A stretch of DNA of 21,947 nt, taken from positions 1-21,947 of the forward strand of contig CAYWFG010000028.1 in assembly GCA_964458185.1 (NCBI GenBank). Reading direction: 5' to 3'. Both the position numbers and the translations under genes were made by a program. Shown one piece after another: positions 8,862-16,885 of this stretch (the stretch's first letter is position 1; each line of letters begins with the position of its first letter). The notes under the pieces were generated by a model that saw nothing but the letters and a program-made list of their open reading frames with translations, was not told where the DNA came from and searched no databases. This stretch comes from AB-137-C09 sp964458185. Lineage in GTDB: Bacteria; Pseudomonadota; Zetaproteobacteria; Mariprofundales; Mariprofundaceae.

Positions 8862-9571
8862 TATGATTTTTTTACACGGTTCCCTTTATTTTTTTCAAAC
8901 CCCAACATAACAATCGCTTGTTCAGCGGCAATCAGTTCGGCTTGTTTTTTGCGATTTCCCCAGCCACTGCCCATCGTTTTTCCCTTGATTTGGCATTGTG
9001 CCTGAAAGCGTGGGTTTTTATGAGGCCCAAGGTCACGAATCTGATAATAAGGCAAGCCATTATCATGCCCTTGTGTCCATTCTTGCAAACGACTTTTAGC
9101 ATCAACAGTATCCAAACTTGCCAATGCCTCAAAAAGAAATTGCCAAGCACGTAAAATCAAGGCGCGTGCCGCATCAAAGCCCAGCGTTTTAAATGTTGCT
9201 CCAATGATTGACTCTACCGCATTGGCAGCAATAGAAGGCGATTTAAGCTGTCCTTGACCCGTTCGCTCGCCTTCGCCAACACGTAAATAATCAGCAAGTT
9301 GCCATGATTTTGCCACTTGAAGCAAGCTTGCCCGACACACTAGATGCGCACGCAAGCGGGTTAAGTGTCCTTCCGTTTTGTTAGGGAACTGATGATGCAA
9401 ATACTCCGCAATCACCAGCCCAAGTACCGCATCACCAAGAAACTCTAAACGCTCCATGTGCAAAGGGTCGCCTGATGAACAATGGGTTAATGCACGCTTT
9501 AATACCGTATTGGGTAACTCTGGCAATAGCAATTGCTGCTTGAGTGAATCGTACTCAAGGGGTTTTTGCAT
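8861..9571 (-). CDS. rnc: Ribonuclease III
   Basis: Endonuclease that cuts double-stranded RNA, processing rRNA precursors and structured mRNAs. The signature ERLEFLGDAVL carries the acidic metal ligands, and NAVESIIGA supplies the second acidic patch. The C-terminal double-stranded RNA-binding domain (about 150-225) shows GLPYYQIRDLGPHKNPRFQ. I chose the ATG at 9571 (protein begins MQKPLEYDSL, 236 aa) because it matches the family length and has GGAA/GAAG upstream. An in-frame ATG at 9607 would add 12 non-conserved residues. The chosen start lies inside the last codons of the DUF4845 gene (17-nt overlap). Confidence 0.96.
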   Translation of the reverse strand: MQKPLEYDSLKQQLLLPELPNTVLKRALTHCSSGDPLHMERLEFLGDAVLGLVIAEYLHHQFPNKTEGHLTRLRAHLVCRASLLQVAKSWQLADYLRVGEGERTGQGQLKSPSIAANAVESIIGATFKTLGFDAARALILRAWQFLFEALASLDTVDAKSRLQEWTQGHDNGLPYYQIRDLGPHKNPRFQAQCQIKGKTMGSGWGNRKKQAELIAAEQAIVMLGFEKNKGNRVKKS

Positions 9572-10001
9572 GAACTTCAAATTCCACATCCATCCGTGCT
9601 TGATCACGAATTTTATCCATGCCTTTTAATTCGACAGGGTCATAATCTGAATTAGGATCAGCACTTTCAATAGGGCCCATCAGCCAAATGATAACGTGAT
9701 ATTTTGATGATAATTCGATACGCCCATAACCTGCATTAATACGTAAGTTATCATAAAATTCTTGTGGTACGTCATCGGTTTCAATCGCTTGTGTTTTAAA
9801 CAAAATAGGTAAACGAGAACGAATTTTTAATTCGGTAGCTTCTGCCATTTCTTTGCCCGTTGCCTCAAAAATCTTTTGAACTTTGTAATGCGTGTAATAC
9901 ACGGGGAACATTTTAAAGCCCACCATTCCTGCGCCAACAAGAATAACCAGCAATACAGCCATTTTAAACATGGAAAACCCACGTTGATTATGCATGATCA
10001 T
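9555..10001 (-). CDS. DUF4845 family membrane protein
   Basis: A small (148 aa) protein with one N-terminal transmembrane segment (about 12-34) and a soluble domain predicted to face the periplasm. DUF4845 proteins are commonly encoded between lepB and rnc in beta/gamma-proteobacteria, and this position is a main part of the assignment. The N-terminus NQRGFSMFKMAVLLVILVG resembles a pilin/pseudopilin leader (R-G-F then a hydrophobic run) but lacks Glu at mature position 5, so pilin processing is unlikely. The start is ATG 10001, with AGG overlapping the lepB stop 8 nt upstream; ATG 9995 is an alternative. Function unknown. Confidence 0.85.
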   Translation of the reverse strand: MIMHNQRGFSMFKMAVLLVILVGAGMVGFKMFPVYYTHYKVQKIFEATGKEMAEATELKIRSRLPILFKTQAIETDDVPQEFYDNLRINAGYGRIELSSKYHVIIWLMGPIESADPNSDYDPVELKGMDKIRDQARMDVEFEVHAKTP

Positions 10002-10010
10002 AATAAAACC

Positions 10011-10682
10011 TCAATGCAGTATTTTTCCTAAACGATCCCAACGGACTTCGCTATTTGGACCATCCCATGACCACCAAATAATAGCAGCTTTACCCACTAA
10101 GTATTCTTGAGGAACAAAACCCCAAAATCGAGAGTCACGAGAATTGTTTCGATTGTCGCCCAACACCATATAATGACCTTCTGGAACAGTCCAAGTACCA
10201 TCGCGCAAGGTATACGGTTGGCGCAACACATGATGGCTAACATCAAAAATATTTTCTTCAAACTCGGTTGAGACTTGCGCACTACCATCACCTAAAAAAT
10301 AAGTGCGTGTTGCAATTTTTTTCAGTAGCATTTCTTCATCGTTGATAAACAAACGATTTTTATCATAACGAATATGGTCGCCAGGGAGACCAACGATTCG
10401 TTTGATATAATCTTTACTGCGATCTTCAGGGTAATCAAACACAACCACATCGCCATGCTTGGCTAGCGTAGGAACCAACTGTATATCAGTAAAGGGAATC
10501 CGCAAACCATAAGAATAACGCAGTACAAACAAATAATCACCCACTTCTAGCGTTGGCACCATGCTTGACGAGGGGATTTTAAATGGCGCGGCAACAAAGC
10601 TGCGAATAACAAATGCCAACAAACCAATAACAATAATGCTTTCTAACCATTCTCGCCAGACTGGTTTTTGATTTTCTTCCAT
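10011..10682 (-). CDS. lepB: Signal peptidase I
   Basis: Inner-membrane serine protease that removes signal peptides from Sec/Tat exported proteins. One membrane segment is visible at about 14-32. The catalytic Ser40 is in PSSSMVPTL and the general base Lys94 is in DYIKRIVGLPGD. The C-terminal box GDNRNNSRDSR is the family signature. At 223 aa it is shorter than the E. coli enzyme, which has two membrane segments; this single-anchor form is common. Its ATG overlaps the lepA stop by 1 nt (TGATG). Confidence 0.97.
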   Translation of the reverse strand: MEENQKPVWREWLESIIVIGLLAFVIRSFVAAPFKIPSSSMVPTLEVGDYLFVLRYSYGLRIPFTDIQLVPTLAKHGDVVVFDYPEDRSKDYIKRIVGLPGDHIRYDKNRLFINDEEMLLKKIATRTYFLGDGSAQVSTEFEENIFDVSHHVLRQPYTLRDGTWTVPEGHYMVLGDNRNNSRDSRFWGFVPQEYLVGKAAIIWWSWDGPNSEVRWDRLGKILH

Positions 10683-12514
10683 CAGCTTCCTTCCCCGAGT
10701 TTTAATACTGCCAAAAATGCCTCTTGCGGCACTTCTACGCTGCCGATTGATTTCATGCGTTTTTTTCCTGCTTTTTGTTTTTCTAGCAATTTACGTTTTC
10801 GCGTAATATCACCACCGTAACATTTAGCCGTTACATTTTTACGCACTGCTTTAACCGTTTCACGCGCAAGAATGCGTCCACCAATGGCTGCTTGTATAGG
10901 AATATCAAATTGTTGTCGCGGAATCAATTGGCGTAGTTTTTTTACCAAGTCACGACCGCGTATTTCTGCAATAGAACGATGAACAATCAATGAAAGTGCA
11001 TCCACAGGCTCTGCATGCACCAACACATCCAGCTTCACCACATCATCTTCATGAAACCCTGCTAATTCATAATCAAGCGAGGCATAACCACGAGAAACTG
11101 ATTTCAGGCGGTCATAAAAATCAATCACCATTTCAGCCAATGGCAATTGGTACGACAGCATCACGCGCCCTTGCCCAATAAACTTCATATCTTTTTGAAG
11201 TCCGCGTCGATCTTGGCACAGTTTGATGACAGCACCGACAAATGGTTCGGGCATAAACACATGCGCCATCACCACAGGTTCTTTAATACGGGTAATTTCT
11301 TGCGGATCAGGAAATTCACTGGGGTTCGATATTTCGCGCATCCCCCCTTGATCCATGTATACTTGATACACCACCGAAGGTGCAGTGCTGATCAGTTCAA
11401 GTGAAAACTCACGCTCTAAGCGTTCTTGGACAATTTCCATGTGCAGCATGCCAAGGAAGCCACAGCGAAAACCCAATCCTAATGCCATGGAACTTTCTGC
11501 ATCAAAGGTGAATGCAGGGTCATTTAAGTTGAGTTTTTCTAAAGAGTCGCGCAACTCGCCATAATCGCCTGAATCTACAGGGTAAAGCCCTGAAAAGACC
11601 ATAGGTTTTGGTTCACGAAACCCTGGTAATTGTTCGCTGGCAGGATTTCGCTCCAAGGTTACGGTATCGCCAACTTTTAAAGCCGATAATTCCTTGATAC
11701 CACAGACCATAAAACCCACACAACCAGAATGCAACGACGGTCGGCTGTCAGCTTGGGGTAAAAAAACACCAACATCATTCACTTCATAACTGCGACCCGA
11801 TGACATGAGGCGAATTTTATCTCGCTTTCGTAGCTCGCCATTAAACACGCGCAATAACGCCACCGCGCCAACATAAGAATCAAACCAAGAGTCGATAATC
11901 AAGGCGCGAAGGGGTGAATCATCTTGATCGACTGGTGGCGGTATACGTTGCACAATGGCTTCTAACACTTCGTTAATACCTTCCCCTGTTTTTGCCGACA
12001 CAGCGATGGCATCAGAGGCATCCAGACCAATGATTTCTTCAATTTGTCGTTTCGCTTCTTCTATATCAGCACTGGGAAGGTCAATTTTATTGATGATGGG
12101 AATGATTTCTAAGTCTTGTTCTAAGGCAAGGTAAACATTCGCCAACGTTTGTGCCTCAACCCCTTGCGTCGCATCAACAATGAGTAGCGCACCCTCGCAG
12201 GCATGCAAAGAGCGTGACACTTCATAACTAAAATCGACATGCCCAGGGGTATCAATCAAGTTTAATGTATAATCACCGCCATCATCGGCGGTATAGGTTA
12301 AACTTGCTGTTTGTGCTTTGATGGTAATGCCACGTTCTTGTTCTAAATCCATAGAATCAAGCACTTGCTTTTTCATTTCACGGTTAGAAAGCGCACCTGT
12401 AACTTCGATCAAACGATCTGCAAGGGTTGATTTACCATGATCAATATGGGCGATAATTGAAAAATTACGCAAGCGTTGTTGCGGTGTAACTGAAAGAGAG
12501 TGATGCTGTGCCAT
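10682..12514 (-). CDS. lepA: Elongation factor 4 (LepA), back-translocating GTPase
   Basis: Ribosome-binding translational GTPase involved in initiation and ribosome biogenesis under stress. Its GTPase motifs are AHIDHGKST, RGITIKAQT, DTPGHVD and NKIDLPSA. The C-terminal LepA-specific domain ends with CYGGDITRKRKLLEKQKAGKKR, diagnostic for the family. I chose ATG 12514 (MAQHHSL, 610 aa). A GTG at 12532 would add six non-conserved residues. No strong ribosome site is visible. It is the first gene of the minus-strand housekeeping run, with a good promoter at 12579-12607. Confidence 0.98.
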   Translation of the reverse strand: MAQHHSLSVTPQQRLRNFSIIAHIDHGKSTLADRLIEVTGALSNREMKKQVLDSMDLEQERGITIKAQTASLTYTADDGGDYTLNLIDTPGHVDFSYEVSRSLHACEGALLIVDATQGVEAQTLANVYLALEQDLEIIPIINKIDLPSADIEEAKRQIEEIIGLDASDAIAVSAKTGEGINEVLEAIVQRIPPPVDQDDSPLRALIIDSWFDSYVGAVALLRVFNGELRKRDKIRLMSSGRSYEVNDVGVFLPQADSRPSLHSGCVGFMVCGIKELSALKVGDTVTLERNPASEQLPGFREPKPMVFSGLYPVDSGDYGELRDSLEKLNLNDPAFTFDAESSMALGLGFRCGFLGMLHMEIVQERLEREFSLELISTAPSVVYQVYMDQGGMREISNPSEFPDPQEITRIKEPVVMAHVFMPEPFVGAVIKLCQDRRGLQKDMKFIGQGRVMLSYQLPLAEMVIDFYDRLKSVSRGYASLDYELAGFHEDDVVKLDVLVHAEPVDALSLIVHRSIAEIRGRDLVKKLRQLIPRQQFDIPIQAAIGGRILARETVKAVRKNVTAKCYGGDITRKRKLLEKQKAGKKRMKSIGSVEVPQEAFLAVLKLGEGS

Positions 12515-12567
12515 TGCGCGGCAGTGTAACACTTGTCTTGATATGTGCCAGATGATTACTTAAAAAC

Positions 12568-12595
12568 TTGACGATGAAAATATAATTCCTAAACT
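12568..12595 (+). promoter_or_regulatory. Promoter of tRNA-Met
   Basis: TTGACG (12568-12573), a 16-nt spacer and TAAACT (12590-12595), followed by the GC-rich discriminator GCGCCGC. The arrangement is nearly the same as at 4228-4255 before tRNA-Lys. A consensus-looking TATAAT at 12581-12586 lies only 7 nt from the -35 and lacks a properly spaced partner. Confidence 0.6.
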
Positions 12596-12607
12596 GCGCC
12601 GCATCAA
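12579..12607 (-). promoter_or_regulatory. lepA: Sigma-70 promoter for the lepA operon
   Basis: Read on the minus strand, TTGATG (12602-12607) is followed by a 17-nt spacer and TATATT (12579-12584). Transcription would begin near 12572, leaving a leader of about 58 nt before lepA. It overlaps the divergent tRNA-Met promoter. Confidence 0.65.
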
Positions 12608-12616
12608 ACAACAAAT

Positions 12617-12693
12617 GGCGCTTTAGCTCAGCTGGTTAGAGCATCGGAATCATAATCCGAGTGTCCGGGGTTCGAGTCCCTGAAGCGCCACCA
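12617..12693 (+). tRNA. tRNA-Met (anticodon CAT), probably elongator
   Basis: A 77-nt cloverleaf. The acceptor GGCGCTT pairs with AAGCGCC, the discriminator is A and the CCA is encoded. The anticodon loop is A-T-CAT-A-A on the stem TCGGA/TCCGA. The T arm contains GGGGTTCGAGTCCC. The paired G1-C72 end rules out the initiator. A lysidine-modified tRNA-Ile(CAT) cannot be fully excluded by eye. Confidence 0.88.
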
Positions 12694-12853
12694 TAAACAC
12701 GTATTATCTTTCCCTTTGAAATGGAAGCTCAAATAGAACAAAGTTTTATCTGATATTTTATCCAGTAGTCTGGATGCTGATCCTCTATTCCGTCCTCTGC
12801 AAGTAATTATTAATATCTTGTCTAAAAGGAAATCCTTAAAAAAGAGAACTTCG

Positions 12854-14551
12854 ATGAATAATTATGATGATAGCATTGATGAATTAGAACGTCTTGAAAA
12901 AGAAATTGAAGAAGACAAAGCAGATCATGACCTAGTAGAAAAAGAAACAGAAAGCACTCGTCGCCGTGATGAACTTCTTGAAGCGGCAGTTTTTGAATTA
13001 AGTCAGCAGATTCAATTAACTATTCGCGATATTGGAGAAGAAAAAGCCAGCAAGTTGATGGATCTTTTGCGCGTTCAGTTTATTGATATTATTGATGCCT
13101 TAGAAGAACTGCGGCTTAGCCGCGATCAACTCGAAATTGATATTCAATCAGAGCGTGTACGCCAATGGTTGGGAAGCCTTAGCCGTAGTCCTTTTATCCC
13201 TTTATCATTTCGCATCAAATATTTAAGGAAACTCGAAAATCACTTAGACCTTATTGCCCGTGATATGGGGCCATTGGTCATGCGCGCCTATAAAGTTGGT
13301 ATCTTATTGATCAAAGATAAGGCAAAAAAGCAACCCAAACTGTATCAAAGCATGGTCTATGTGACAGGGGCAGCATTAGAATTGGCCGTTATATCACTCA
13401 AGCGCGATTGTTCATTGCATATCCCTGCATCGCCACTGGATGTGCGGCAAAGTTTTGATATGGCGCGCTTAGGTCTTGCTATTGCTCGAACATTAAGCCC
13501 CAAAGAAGCCAAAAAAGATATTAATCGTTTAAAACTTGCCATGATTCAGCATGAGTTATTGCGCAGTATGGATCTTTTTCGACTAAGTGATGATGACCAA
13601 CAGACTGTTTATAAACGATTACCTGATTTCACCAAACATACAGATATTGAGTTTTTACGTGCAGGTGATCACGCATCTAAAAAGATTCCTGCGCCTTATT
13701 TGATTTCTCGCCTCAATAAACCCCATATTAAGCCTTCTCGTTACAATCATTTAAGGGATATTAAAGAAGACAATGTTTTTTTAGTCTATGGTGGCAAGTT
13801 ATTTAAAAAATCTGTTGAGTTAATCAACTATACATCAGGCGAGAAAGCAAAGTCCGCACTCCATTTAGAGCATGAGTTTGTCGAACTGGTGATGTGCGCG
13901 CATACATTGTATCATGCTTTTCAAAGGATCAAACGTCAGGATCGAAAAGTATTAAAGGATAAAGGTCATAATGTGTTTGCCCGCACAGCATTGGTGCTGA
14001 AAGAAGAATTGTATATTGATAACGCCAATGAACACTTTGACCTATGGAAGGTAATGAACTTATCTAAAAATGGTATCTGTTTACAAGGTCGGCATAAACC
14101 ACTGATGATTGATGCCTTAGTTGAAGTTAAAATTACAGCAAACTCTTCACGTTTTGCGATTGTTCGATGGTATCAAAATTCCATTCAAGGATTGGTTGAA
14201 TGTGGACTTGAATTTATTCATGCCTCGTTATTGCCATCAAAAGTGGGGTTGTTAAATAATACTGCTTCAGAGTCGGTATGGTTAGCACTGTTGCAAAAAC
14301 ATAACCGTGGTTGGAATGTATGGATTGGTGAATGGGTGGGTACGCCTGTTTCAATGATTGTAGGTATTAAACGACAAGGAAAAACAAGAATGATTTGTCG
14401 TATTGCACCAACAGGAAGAATAGGAAGCAATTATGCTGTTTTTTCAATCGTGAAAGTGATGTCTGAAGAAGAATTTACAGAAATAAAAGAAGAAGAAACC
14501 TCCGAAGCCACATCACCATCCATCAAAAAACAAGCCTCGGTGACTAGATGA
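12854..14551 (+). CDS. Long helical protein with degenerate PilZ-like domain
   Basis: A 565-aa protein with no signal peptide or membrane segment. Residues 1-100 are very acidic and predicted coiled coil. The middle (about 100-380) is mostly helical without a family I recognise. Around 395-470 is a possible PilZ-like segment, with W-K-V-M-N-L-S-K-N-G-I (NxSxxG at 402-407), then beta-type strands with IVRWYQN and GLEF. PilZ domains bind cyclic di-GMP, but the upstream RxxxR motif is not obvious, so binding is doubtful. ATG 12854 is preferred over an upstream TTG at 12818, because GAGAA lies at a suitable distance. The upstream alternative would add a lysine-rich 12-residue leader. It lies 160 nt after tRNA-Met and is convergent with the pilus locus, so a link to pili or surface behaviour is possible but unproven. 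Confidence 0.6.
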   Translation: MNNYDDSIDELERLEKEIEEDKADHDLVEKETESTRRRDELLEAAVFELSQQIQLTIRDIGEEKASKLMDLLRVQFIDIIDALEELRLSRDQLEIDIQSERVRQWLGSLSRSPFIPLSFRIKYLRKLENHLDLIARDMGPLVMRAYKVGILLIKDKAKKQPKLYQSMVYVTGAALELAVISLKRDCSLHIPASPLDVRQSFDMARLGLAIARTLSPKEAKKDINRLKLAMIQHELLRSMDLFRLSDDDQQTVYKRLPDFTKHTDIEFLRAGDHASKKIPAPYLISRLNKPHIKPSRYNHLRDIKEDNVFLVYGGKLFKKSVELINYTSGEKAKSALHLEHEFVELVMCAHTLYHAFQRIKRQDRKVLKDKGHNVFARTALVLKEELYIDNANEHFDLWKVMNLSKNGICLQGRHKPLMIDALVEVKITANSSRFAIVRWYQNSIQGLVECGLEFIHASLLPSKVGLLNNTASESVWLALLQKHNRGWNVWIGEWVGTPVSMIVGIKRQGKTRMICRIAPTGRIGSNYAVFSIVKVMSEEEFTEIKEEETSEATSPSIKKQASVTR

Positions 14552-14566
14552 ACTCCCACAAAGAAT

Positions 14567-14677
14567 ACTGATGTTACGCAGTTATACTAAAACCAGCCTC
14601 TCGTTCCCACGCAGGAGCATGGGAACGAGGCTCTAATCAGCAATATGCTTTAAAAAGGTCAAGTGCGTAACGTCAGT
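14567..14677. repeat. 111-bp miniature inverted-repeat element, copy 1
   Basis: The left end ACTGATGTTACGCAGTT (14567-14583) and the right end (14661-14677) form a 17-bp inverted repeat with two mismatches. The middle holds a hairpin with a 10-bp stem, CTCGTTCCCA/TGGGAACGAG (14600-14609 and 14620-14629). No coding capacity and no clear target duplication were seen. A second copy in inverted orientation begins at 21893; the 55 shared bases differ at four positions. The element fills the gap between the PilZ-like gene and its terminator, and its last base is part of the oligosaccharyltransferase stop codon. Confidence 0.8.
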
Positions 14678-16377
14678 TAATGAAAAGAAAACACCTTAGG
14701 TGTTTTTTTATGGCAGGCCCCTGTATATGCTTCTACGTTTTCTTTTTCTCTCTTCATTGGCTGTAACACCTTCCCTACAGCACAAGCATCAGCCCAGTTT
14801 TTTTCCAATACATTCATATAAAAAATCTGCTGCAACAATCTAGGATCTTGTCTTATTTGTAAGGCTTGTTGCAAATAAGGTTTAAGTGCCAGTGTTGCGG
14901 GTATTAATTCAGGTGATAACAAGCGATTACCAATCATACCTGAAATCAAATAGGGTAAAATGGTGGATTCTTTAACCAATGATTGCGTAAGAATCAACCG
15001 TTCCCTGCTTGACAAACTGTTGCTATACATGAGATCTTCATAAGCCAGCCATGCTTGTGTTTTATCTACCGATGTCCATGCCAAGTAGGGTATCATCAAA
15101 CATAATAAAAGCAGCATTATCTTTTTGGGTATGATTATGGTTTTTGTCATGCGGCGAAATGATGGTGCTGAAGCTATCGCCAAAAACAATGCGAACATCA
15201 AAATAGGGTACGGTCGAGATAGAGTAATATTTCCCATTCCCTGAATCCAAAGCAGCCATGCACAAGCAAGTGATGGCCACACCCTTGATGTTGTTATGCG
15301 CATGCGGTATCGCCACGATAACAGAAAGAGCCAAATCGTTATGGATAACCATAAAAATAATCCAAAAACACCCATCTCTGCCATCAGTTGTAATAAAAAG
15401 TTATGGGCGCTGTTTAAAGCGGCTTGTTCGGGCAAAGGCGCTTCTAACATGGTTAAAACCTTTGATTGATAGGTTAAATAATAGGCTGATAATTTCCCCA
15501 AACCAACACCCAACCATGGGTAATCTTGCCATACCTTGTAGGTTGATAGCCAAATGAGTTTTCGTTCATCAATACCATGTTCTGATGTATGATTTAAACG
15601 TTTTTCAGCACCGACAACATCATGATGAATCACATAATTCACTACAGCATGCCCCGCATACCAAGCGCAGGCAATACTCAATAGCAGCAAGAACACATGA
15701 TGATAATTTTTACGAATCAGGCAATACACCAAAAGCCATACTACAATAGGGAGTATCGCCAGCCATGCCCCCCAAGCCATACTAATAACAACAGCGCATA
15801 AAAAAAACAAAGCAAGCAACCACCATTGCCACTTTTGTGTTGTTAAAGCATAAACCGTTGCTATCAACCATGCGCAAGCATTAAAGATCGCTAGCACATT
15901 GCCATTAACAAAAGGGCCATTGGGTTTTAGTCCTGCATCTGAAGTTAATGCCCAAAGACCAACGTGCAAGGCATTGCCATTTGTTGCTCCTAGCCAAACA
16001 AATAATGCCAATATTGTCCAAATAATAGATGTAATAAAAAATATAGAAAAAATTAATTTTTGTGTTGTATGATTAGATTGTGAAAATATTATAAAAGTAA
16101 TACAGGTACATATTATTACAATAGAAAAAGAGGAAAATGACAATGATGCAAAAAACACTATCAAAAAGAATAAAATCAATAGTAACCAGTGAATACAAAC
16201 CGTCTTGTTTTTAACGCAAACAAATAGCGAATAGATCAACCAACAAAGTGAGGTTGTATAAAAAGGAATAATATTTGGATTAAGAAGATACGGTTGAAAA
16301 ATTGGTGATGCTACCATCAATAAACACAAAGAAAATTCAAGCAATCCCAGCTTGCTTATTGTTATGGTATTAAACAT
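14677..16377 (-). CDS. pglL: O-oligosaccharyltransferase / O-antigen ligase family (PglL/WaaL-like)
   Basis: Multi-spanning inner-membrane protein (566 aa, about 11 predicted membrane segments). The family motifs are GPFVNGNVLA (about 154-163) and a large periplasmic loop. That loop carries ERKLIW (about 271), DYPWLGVGLG (285-294) and SAHNFLLQLMAEMG (323-336), where the conserved His325 lies in the HNxxL...E.G motif of Wzy_C proteins. The C-terminal soluble part (about 440-566) resembles the Wzy_C_2 tail typical of PglL-type enzymes, which transfer lipid-linked glycans to pilins and other proteins. It is placed 19 nt after a pilin gene, which supports pilin glycosylation over LPS ligation. 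ATG 16377 is chosen; an upstream ATG at 16449 would overlap the pilin gene by 53 nt. The gene symbol is a working label. Confidence 0.75.
   Translation of the reverse strand: MFNTITISKLGLLEFSLCLLMVASPIFQPYLLNPNIIPFYTTSLCWLIYSLFVCVKNKTVCIHWLLLILFFLIVFFASLSFSSFSIVIICTCITFIIFSQSNHTTQKLIFSIFFITSIIWTILALFVWLGATNGNALHVGLWALTSDAGLKPNGPFVNGNVLAIFNACAWLIATVYALTTQKWQWWLLALFFLCAVVISMAWGAWLAILPIVVWLLVYCLIRKNYHHVFLLLLSIACAWYAGHAVVNYVIHHDVVGAEKRLNHTSEHGIDERKLIWLSTYKVWQDYPWLGVGLGKLSAYYLTYQSKVLTMLEAPLPEQAALNSAHNFLLQLMAEMGVFGLFLWLSITIWLFLLSWRYRMRITTSRVWPSLACAWLLWIQGMGNITLSRPYPILMFALFLAIASAPSFRRMTKTIIIPKKIMLLLLCLMIPYLAWTSVDKTQAWLAYEDLMYSNSLSSRERLILTQSLVKESTILPYLISGMIGNRLLSPELIPATLALKPYLQQALQIRQDPRLLQQIFYMNVLEKNWADACAVGKVLQPMKREKENVEAYTGACHKKTPKVFSFH
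14688..14709. terminator. Bidirectional rho-independent terminator inside the 3' end of the ligase gene
   Basis: The stem AAAACACC/GGTGTTTT (14688-14695 and 14699-14706) encloses a 3-nt loop and is followed by T residues on the plus strand. On the minus strand a TTTTCTTTT tract follows. It would end the convergent PilZ-like transcript and could also act on the pilus operon. It lies within the last ten codons of the minus-strand gene. Confidence 0.7.
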
Positions 16378-16396
16378 AAAAATATGGGTTGTTATT

Positions 16397-16885
16397 TTAC
16401 CAGTCTGACCATGAGGAAAGATCCCAACCTCCTGTCGATGCAGGAACATCCGCAGGCGTTAATGTGGTTGATAATTTTTTTCGTGTAGATAAACTTTTAT
16501 CCATTTCAATCGCTAGAATATAGTTCCCACCCATCCCTCGTGCTGCAACAATGATTAATGAACCTGATGGATCTATTTTAACGAGAGATTCAACCTTGCT
16601 ATTGAGGTAAGAGATCACAAATGGCGTTGACACACCATTGCGCGTAATTATTTTATTCAACTTCCCTTCAGCATCTCGATCACTGGGAATATAATCAGCA
16701 TAATAAGAGTTTATGTCATAAAAATTATTTTCTGCTAACACAATCAAATGAATTTCGGCAAGAGCCGCTGCATTATGCGCTTTAAATTGAAATTTTTGAT
16801 ACGTAGGAATAGCCAAAGATGCCAGTATCGCTATTGTAGCGACAACAATCATTAACTCAATTATTGTAAAGCCTTTTGACGCCAT
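16397..16885 (-). CDS. Type IV pilin-like protein (second/minor pilin)
   Basis: A very short leader (MASKG) precedes the prepilin peptidase site G-F-T-I-I-E, with Glu at mature position 5. The hydrophobic helix L-M-I-V-V-A-T-I-A-I-L-A-S-L-A-I-P follows. The protein has 162 aa and contains no cysteine, unlike the major pilin at 19193-19678, and diverges from it after residue 30. The C-terminus ends in a Trp-rich stretch (GGWDLSSWSDW). A good ribosome site, AGGAAGG, precedes ATG 16885, which lies 29 nt inside the upstream gene. Placement at the end of the ABC transporter operon suggests a minor pilin or a condition-specific subunit rather than the main filament. Confidence 0.88.
   Translation of the reverse strand: MASKGFTIIELMIVVATIAILASLAIPTYQKFQFKAHNAAALAEIHLIVLAENNFYDINSYYADYIPSDRDAEGKLNKIITRNGVSTPFVISYLNSKVESLVKIDPSGSLIIVAARGMGGNYILAIEMDKSLSTRKKLSTTLTPADVPASTGGWDLSSWSDW

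Noticed and set aside
9555..10001. DUF4845 protein as a third pilin
   Set aside because: The RGF leader-like start lacks Glu at position 5 and the protein sits in the conserved lepB-rnc slot.
12536..12550. TGGCAC on the minus strand upstream of lepA as a sigma-54 promoter
   Set aside because: After the five-base gap the sequence is AAGA instead of TTGC, so the -12 element is missing. A good sigma-70 pair exists nearby.
12760..12775. Inverted repeat ATCCAG-TAGT-CTGGAT after tRNA-Met as a terminator
   Set aside because: The stem is only 6 bp and no T tract follows, so read-through into the PilZ-like gene remains possible.
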